Shown: piece after piece, positions 59,741-64,000 of the stretch
Layout of the letters: each line of letters opens with the position of its first letter
Numbering within the stretch: the stretch's first letter is position 1
Source of the DNA: Idiomarina seosinensis_A
GTDB lineage: Bacteria > Pseudomonadota > Gammaproteobacteria > Enterobacterales > Alteromonadaceae
DNA: 64,000 nt
Direction of reading: 5' to 3'
Assembly: GCF_044797955.1 (NCBI RefSeq)
Contig: NZ_CP085211.1
Coordinates: 868,001 to 932,000 of the forward strand
Notes under the pieces: generated by a model
Databases searched by the model: none
The model's input: the letters and a program-made list of their open reading frames with translations, nothing else
Told to the model about the DNA's origin: nothing
Made by a program: the position numbers and the translations under genes

Positions 59741-60544
59741 ATGCAGTATTCGTTCCTTCAGCAGTGTGAACAGCAGTTAGTCCCGACTATTGAAATGGTC
59801 TGGGAAATCAGCCGTCAGTTAGAGTTGAGTGACGGCGCCAGCCTGACTGACTTTCGGCGACAACTTGAGCAAGCCGCTGATATCGACCCACAACTTGATA
59901 TTAAGCAACAGATTAAACAACTCAGTCAGCTGTTCTATCGTCAGCTGGGCTACAGTGACGCGCCGGAGAGCTGGGTTCCGTCACATCGGGTGGCAATTGA
60001 CCAGGTGGTCGCTTATCGTACCGGCATTCCGCTGGTGCTGGCGATATTATTAAAAGAATGCGCACAGCAACAGGGTCTTGAATTGCAGGTGGTGGATTTT
60101 CCCGGTTACCCGCTGCTGAAAATGGCCCAAGCTGATGAAACTTACTTTATTGATCCACAGAACGGCCAGCTGGTTGACTATCAGGAAGTGGTGGCAAGGT
60201 TTGATGAGGTCATGGACGGTGATGCGGATTTTTGCTGGGACTGGGCTGAACCAACACCACAAAAGGCACTGTTGGAAGGTTATCTGACCGAGCTTAAACA
60301 GTGTCTGATGGCAGAGGCAAGATATGAAAAGGCCCTTCGCTGCGTGCAAATGTTGCTCACCCTTCAACCTGACGATCCTTATGAAATCAGAGACAGGGGT
60401 TATCTTTATGAGGAGCTTGGCTGCCAACATGTCGCTGTCGATGATTATCAATACTTTGTTGATCAATGTCCGGATGATCCCAGTGCGGAACTGCTGAAAT
60501 TACAACTTGAGGGTTATTCAGGTCCACAACACCTGTTTCACTGA
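59741..60544 (+). CDS. sirB1: SirB1-family protein (transglutaminase-like plus TPR)
   Basis: ATG 59741 lies five bases after AAGG and gives 267 residues (269 in E. coli YchA). The N-terminal two thirds fit the transglutaminase-like SirB1 domain (RTGIPLVLAILLKECAQQQGL, VVDFPGYPLLKM, YFIDPQNGQLVDY), and the tail has TPR-like helices (LRCVQMLLTLQPDDPYEIRD). The biochemical role is unknown. A GTG two codons upstream is a less likely start. It lies between sirB2 and the DUF819 gene. Confidence 0.93.
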   Translation: MQYSFLQQCEQQLVPTIEMVWEISRQLELSDGASLTDFRRQLEQAADIDPQLDIKQQIKQLSQLFYRQLGYSDAPESWVPSHRVAIDQVVAYRTGIPLVLAILLKECAQQQGLELQVVDFPGYPLLKMAQADETYFIDPQNGQLVDYQEVVARFDEVMDGDADFCWDWAEPTPQKALLEGYLTELKQCLMAEARYEKALRCVQMLLTLQPDDPYEIRDRGYLYEELGCQHVAVDDYQYFVDQCPDDPSAELLKLQLEGYSGPQHLFH

Positions 60545-60592
60545 TCTGAAAGCTAATTTACCCTAAGCAATCCAGAGTATAGGAGATACCGA

Positions 60593-61864
60593 ATGCTAGC
60601 TGCTGTTCCCGCCGCTGCTGAGAGCACTGCACTGATCACCAATGAAGGTGTTGTAACCGGTCTTTTGTTAGCCATTTTAGGTCTGATATTTTATACCCAG
60701 GCCAGCCCGCACCCATTTTTTCAGAAATTTTACCGGTTTGTGCCGGCCCTGTTGCTTTGCTATTTTTTACCATCCTTACTGAATACCTTTAACATTGTTA
60801 ACGGCGAAACCACCGTGGTGACTGACATCACCATGGATTATTTATTACCAGCTTGTCTGGTTTTATTAACCCTTAGTCTGGACTTTAAGGCGGTTCTGAG
60901 CCTGGGTTCAAAAGCCCTTATTTTGTTCCTGACCGGTACTCTGGGTATTGTTATAGGCGGGCCGATTGCATTACTGCTGGTGGCAACTGTATTTCCTGAA
61001 ATGCTGGGTGGTTCCGGTCCTGATGCCGTATGGCGTGGTATGACGACCATTGCCGGCAGCTGGATAGGTGGTGGAGCAAACCAGGCGGCAATGAAAGAAG
61101 TCTACCAGGTTGGCGGTGATATTTTTTCCGCTATGGTGACGGTGGATATCATTGTCGCCAATTTGTGGATGGCCGTGTTGCTTTACATGGCGGCAAATGC
61201 CCGCCAGATTGATGCTCGTACAGGCGCTGATACCTCAGCTATTGACGCCATTCGGGAACGAGTAGAAGCCTATCAGGCTGAGCATGTGCGTAACCCTTCT
61301 TTGCGCGATTTAATGCTGATCCTGGCAGTGGGCTTTGGTGTTGCTGGCCTGGCGCACTGGTTGGCAGACTGGATTGCCCCGGCCATTGGTACCCATTTAC
61401 CTTATTTAAGCCGTTTTAGCCTTAACAGTTTGTTTTTCTGGGTTATTGTACTGGCCACGGCCGGGGGAATTGTACTGTCTTTTACCCGGGCGCGTTCGCT
61501 GGAAGCGGCCGGGGCTTCAAAAATCGGCTCGGTATTCGTTTATATTTTAGTGGCCAGCATTGGCCTGCATATGGATATCACCGCGATTGTTGATGCACCT
61601 AAATACTTTTTGATTGGTGCCATCTGGATGCTAATTCACGCTGGGCTGATGCTGCTGGTAGCGAAAATTATCAATGCGCCGGTATTTTATATGGCGGTTG
61701 GCAGTCAGGCCAATGTCGGTGGCGCCGCATCCGCGCCGGTGGTAGCCTCTGCCTTTCATCCGTCATTGGCACCGGTAGGCGTTTTACTGGCCGTAATGGG
61801 CTATGCTTTAGGCACTTATATGGCTTACCTTGCCGGCCAGGTGCTGCGGGTTGTAGGTAGTTAA
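60593..61864 (+). CDS. DUF819-family integral membrane protein
   Basis: The product has 423 residues and about ten to twelve hydrophobic segments. Recognisable DUF819 segments are FYRFVPALLLCYFLPSLLNT, the GMTTIAGSWIGGGANQAAMKE stretch near residue 150 and VGSQANVGGAASAPVVASAF near residue 370; the two Gly-rich half-motifs suggest an inverted-repeat carrier. The family (including Bacillus YjcL) has been likened to transporters but the substrate is unknown. The ATG follows TAGGAG. It stands between sirB1 and kdsA, which are neighbours in E. coli, so it is an insertion in the conserved order. Confidence 0.88.
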   Translation: MLAAVPAAAESTALITNEGVVTGLLLAILGLIFYTQASPHPFFQKFYRFVPALLLCYFLPSLLNTFNIVNGETTVVTDITMDYLLPACLVLLTLSLDFKAVLSLGSKALILFLTGTLGIVIGGPIALLLVATVFPEMLGGSGPDAVWRGMTTIAGSWIGGGANQAAMKEVYQVGGDIFSAMVTVDIIVANLWMAVLLYMAANARQIDARTGADTSAIDAIRERVEAYQAEHVRNPSLRDLMLILAVGFGVAGLAHWLADWIAPAIGTHLPYLSRFSLNSLFFWVIVLATAGGIVLSFTRARSLEAAGASKIGSVFVYILVASIGLHMDITAIVDAPKYFLIGAIWMLIHAGLMLLVAKIINAPVFYMAVGSQANVGGAASAPVVASAFHPSLAPVGVLLAVMGYALGTYMAYLAGQVLRVVGS

Positions 61865-61887
61865 CTGAATTAACCTGGACAGAGTTT

Positions 61888-62730
61888 ATGATAACTTCAT
61901 TGCAGTTAAACGATATCACCATAGCTAATCAACAGCCGTTAGTGTTGTTTGGCGGTATGAATGTACTGGAATCGCGCGATTTAGCGCTACGCATCGCGGA
62001 GCACTATGTTTCGGTTACCGATAAGCTGGACATTCCCTATGTGTTTAAAGCCTCATTTGATAAGGCCAACCGCTCGTCCGTTCATTCGTTTCGCGGTCCG
62101 GGGATGGAGCAGGGACTGCGTATTTTTGAAGAGATTAAAGCACAGTTCTCGGTGCCAATTATTACTGATGTGCACGAGCCTTATCAGGCAGAGGCGGTAG
62201 CTGAGGTGGTTGATGTGATTCAATTGCCGGCCTTCCTGGCACGGCAGACCGATTTAGTGGTGGCTATGGCAAAAACAGGAGCCTTGATTAACGTTAAAAA
62301 GCCGCAATTTCTGGCTCCGCAGGAAATGCAGCACATTATCACTAAATTTAACGAAGCCGGTAATAACAACATTATGTTGTGTGAGCGCGGCTCATGCTTT
62401 GGTTATAACAACCTTGTGGTTGATATGCTGGGTATGGATGAAATGAAGACCATGGCACCGGTTATTTTTGATGCGACTCATGCGTTGCAACGCCCCGGCG
62501 GACGCGCGGACTCGGCTGGCGGACGACGAGCTCAGGCTGCACAGCTGGCGCGTTCGGGGGTGGCTTTGGGTATCGCCGGTTTGTTTATCGAGGCCCACCC
62601 GGATCCTGATCAAGCTAAATGCGATGGCCCTTGTGCGCTGCCATTACGAGCTCTGGAAGACTATTTGCAACAAATGAAAGCTATCGATGATGTTGTAAAA
62701 AGCCTTCCTGTGCTGGATACGTCGGTGTAA
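61888..62730 (+). CDS. kdsA: 3-deoxy-8-phosphooctulonate synthase
   Basis: KdsA condenses phosphoenolpyruvate and arabinose-5-phosphate to KDO-8-phosphate, the sugar of the lipopolysaccharide inner core. The product has 280 residues (284 in E. coli). Segments such as VFKASFDKANRSS, ITDVHEPYQAEAVAEVVDVIQLPAFLARQTDL, NVKKPQFLAP and DATHALQRPGG fit the family. It follows the DUF819 gene by 23 bases. No terminator follows; a trkH gene starts six bases after its stop. Confidence 0.97.
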   Translation: MITSLQLNDITIANQQPLVLFGGMNVLESRDLALRIAEHYVSVTDKLDIPYVFKASFDKANRSSVHSFRGPGMEQGLRIFEEIKAQFSVPIITDVHEPYQAEAVAEVVDVIQLPAFLARQTDLVVAMAKTGALINVKKPQFLAPQEMQHIITKFNEAGNNNIMLCERGSCFGYNNLVVDMLGMDEMKTMAPVIFDATHALQRPGGRADSAGGRRAQAAQLARSGVALGIAGLFIEAHPDPDQAKCDGPCALPLRALEDYLQQMKAIDDVVKSLPVLDTSV

Positions 62731-62736
62731 TTGAAC

Positions 62737-64000
62737 ATGAGCCAACAGCTGACCCCTGTTGCTGATAATCGCCTGCGCCCACGGCAGGCGATTAAGCTGT
62801 TGCTCAAAGCCATGGGCGCGCTGATTGCTATTTTATCGCTGGCTCTGCTGGCGCCGTTTGTGCTGGCGGCTGTTAATGGCGAAAAAGACCAGTGGACCTA
62901 TCTGACCCTGTCGTTATTGGGCCTGGTGGGTGGCCTGGGTTTGTTCTCGCTGGATTCAGGGCAGGCTAAACTGCGCGCCCGGCAAGTGTTTTTACTAACC
63001 ACTTTGTGCTGGGTTAGCTCCAGTCTGTATGTCACCTTACCCTTTATTTTTGCTCAGCCCCACCTTGATTTTACCAATGCCTGGTTCGAGGCAATGTCGG
63101 CGATTACCACAACCGGCGCAACTGTGGTAACCGGCCTGGATGACTTACCGCAGTCGGTTCTATTATGGCGCGGTATGCTACAGTGGCTTGGCGGTATTGG
63201 TATTATTGTTATGGCAATGGCGATTTTACCCTTTCTGCAGGTTGGTGGTATGCGCCTGTTCCAGGCTGAATCGTCGGATATGTCGGGTAAGTTCCTGCCA
63301 CGGTCTAGTTTAATGGTGATGGCCATTGGCAAAGTTTATCTGCTGTTAACCGTTATTGTTATTAGTCTGTACCTGCTCGGGGGCATGAAAGCTTTTGATG
63401 CTGTGGTCCACGGTATGACCACCATTGGGACAGCTGGTTTTTCCAACTACGATGCTTCTTTTGGGCATTTTTCTGATAGCGCGTTTTTAATTATTGTCGG
63501 TACCTTATTCATGGTGGCCGGCGCGCTGCCGTTCGTGCTGTATATTCGCGCATTGAAAGGCGATACCGAACCGCTGCGGCATGATACTCAGGTTCGTTCA
63601 TTTTTAGTGTTCCTGGTACTGGTTATCGCTGTTATCACTCTGGTTCAGGTTGTGAAAGGACGGGACGTCGGCGACGCCCTGCTGCACACCGCATTTAATG
63701 TTGTCTCCATTGTCACCACAACCGGCTATGCGACGGAAGACTACGGCCAGTGGGGCAGCTGGTCATTAATGATTTTCTTTTATTTAATGTTTGTCGGTGG
63801 TTGTACCGGCTCTACCGCCGGTGGGATGAAAATCTTCCGCTTTCAGCTTTCTCAGTTGCTATTACGGCGCCAGTTCAGCCAGCTGATTCACCCAAACCTG
63901 GTGCAGGTACAAACCTATCACGGCCGCCGCGTTAATGACTCACTACTTGGCTCTATGGTAGCCTTCAGCTTTACTTACTTTTTACTGGTAGCTGCGATTG
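62737..64000 (+). CDS. trkH: TrkH-family potassium uptake protein, 5' part
   Basis: The gene runs off the right edge; 421 codons are visible from ATG 62737. TrkH is the membrane channel of the Trk potassium uptake system and works with the cytoplasmic TrkA. Three of the four selectivity-filter loops are seen: AITTTGATVVTGLD, MTTIGTAGFSNYD and SIVTTTGYATEDYG, with the membrane-pore-membrane helices around them. The basic stretch QLLLRRQFSQ before the last visible helix is typical. The ribosome-binding site is weak and kdsA ends six bases upstream, so read-through from kdsA is likely. Confidence 0.94.
   Translation, partial: MSQQLTPVADNRLRPRQAIKLLLKAMGALIAILSLALLAPFVLAAVNGEKDQWTYLTLSLLGLVGGLGLFSLDSGQAKLRARQVFLLTTLCWVSSSLYVTLPFIFAQPHLDFTNAWFEAMSAITTTGATVVTGLDDLPQSVLLWRGMLQWLGGIGIIVMAMAILPFLQVGGMRLFQAESSDMSGKFLPRSSLMVMAIGKVYLLLTVIVISLYLLGGMKAFDAVVHGMTTIGTAGFSNYDASFGHFSDSAFLIIVGTLFMVAGALPFVLYIRALKGDTEPLRHDTQVRSFLVFLVLVIAVITLVQVVKGRDVGDALLHTAFNVVSIVTTTGYATEDYGQWGSWSLMIFFYLMFVGGCTGSTAGGMKIFRFQLSQLLLRRQFSQLIHPNLVQVQTYHGRRVNDSLLGSMVAFSFTYFLLVAAI

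Overview
This 64 kb window is a dense housekeeping stretch of a gammaproteobacterial chromosome. Nearly every protein is closest in length and motif spacing to its Escherichia coli counterpart: PBP2 Ser330, GlmM Ser102, LeuS KMSKS at 619-623, LipA cysteines 68/73/79/94/98/101. Base composition looks close to 50 percent GC. The gene order mixes a Pseudomonas-like left block (dapB-carA-carB-greA, and tpiA between glmM and secG) with blocks also found in enterobacteria (pnp-nlpI, lipA to miaB, ubiF beside a Met-Leu-Gln-Gln-Leu tRNA cluster, lolB divergent from hemA). That mix fits Alteromonadales; a family such as Idiomarinaceae is only a guess.

Layout, left to right. (1) 1-6136, plus strand: the tail of a dicarboxylate/amino acid symporter overlaps dapB, followed by carA-carB-greA. 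(2) 6137-7108: a lone gene with a phage CI-repressor-like helix-turn-helix domain, back to back with yhbY. (3) 7200-13513, plus: rlmE, ftsH, folP, glmM, tpiA, secG, tRNA-Leu(GAG), tRNA-fMet. (4) 13583-22543, plus: a leader with three hairpins, then rimP, nusA, infB, rbfA, truB, rpsO and pnp, covering translation initiation, ribosome maturation and RNA decay. (5) 22581-24604, plus: nlpI overlaps a gene for an exported HExxH metallopeptidase. (6) 24583-44332, minus: a run of 21 genes on one strand, from miaB through ybeZ, ybeY, corC, lnt, leuS, lptE, holA, nadD, rsfS, rlmH, mrdA, rodA, mltB, rlpA, dacA, ybeD, lipB and lipA to a MAPEG membrane gene. It links cell-elongation peptidoglycan synthesis, outer-membrane assembly and lipoate synthesis. 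(7) 44416-47192: a DMT transporter, ubiF and five tRNA genes. (8) 47285-54507, minus: an SDR oxidoreductase, fumC, ychF, pth, rplY, prs, ispE and lolB. (9) 54641-64000, plus: hemA, prfA, prmC, a response regulator with a degenerate HD-GYP-like tail, sirB2, sirB1, a DUF819 membrane protein, kdsA and a trkH cut off by the window end.

I see no insertion sequence, prophage, CRISPR array, rRNA operon or restriction system, and no gene-free stretch longer than 300 bases. Many genes overlap by 1-4 bases (ATGA, GTGA, TGATG), so translational coupling is common, and many start codons are GTG or TTG. The unusual items are accessory genes placed in conserved operons and structured RNA leaders. The best candidate for an undescribed unit is the overlapping nlpI-metallopeptidase pair: E. 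coli NlpI is a protease adaptor, and here it is coupled to an uncharacterised zinc-peptidase-like gene.
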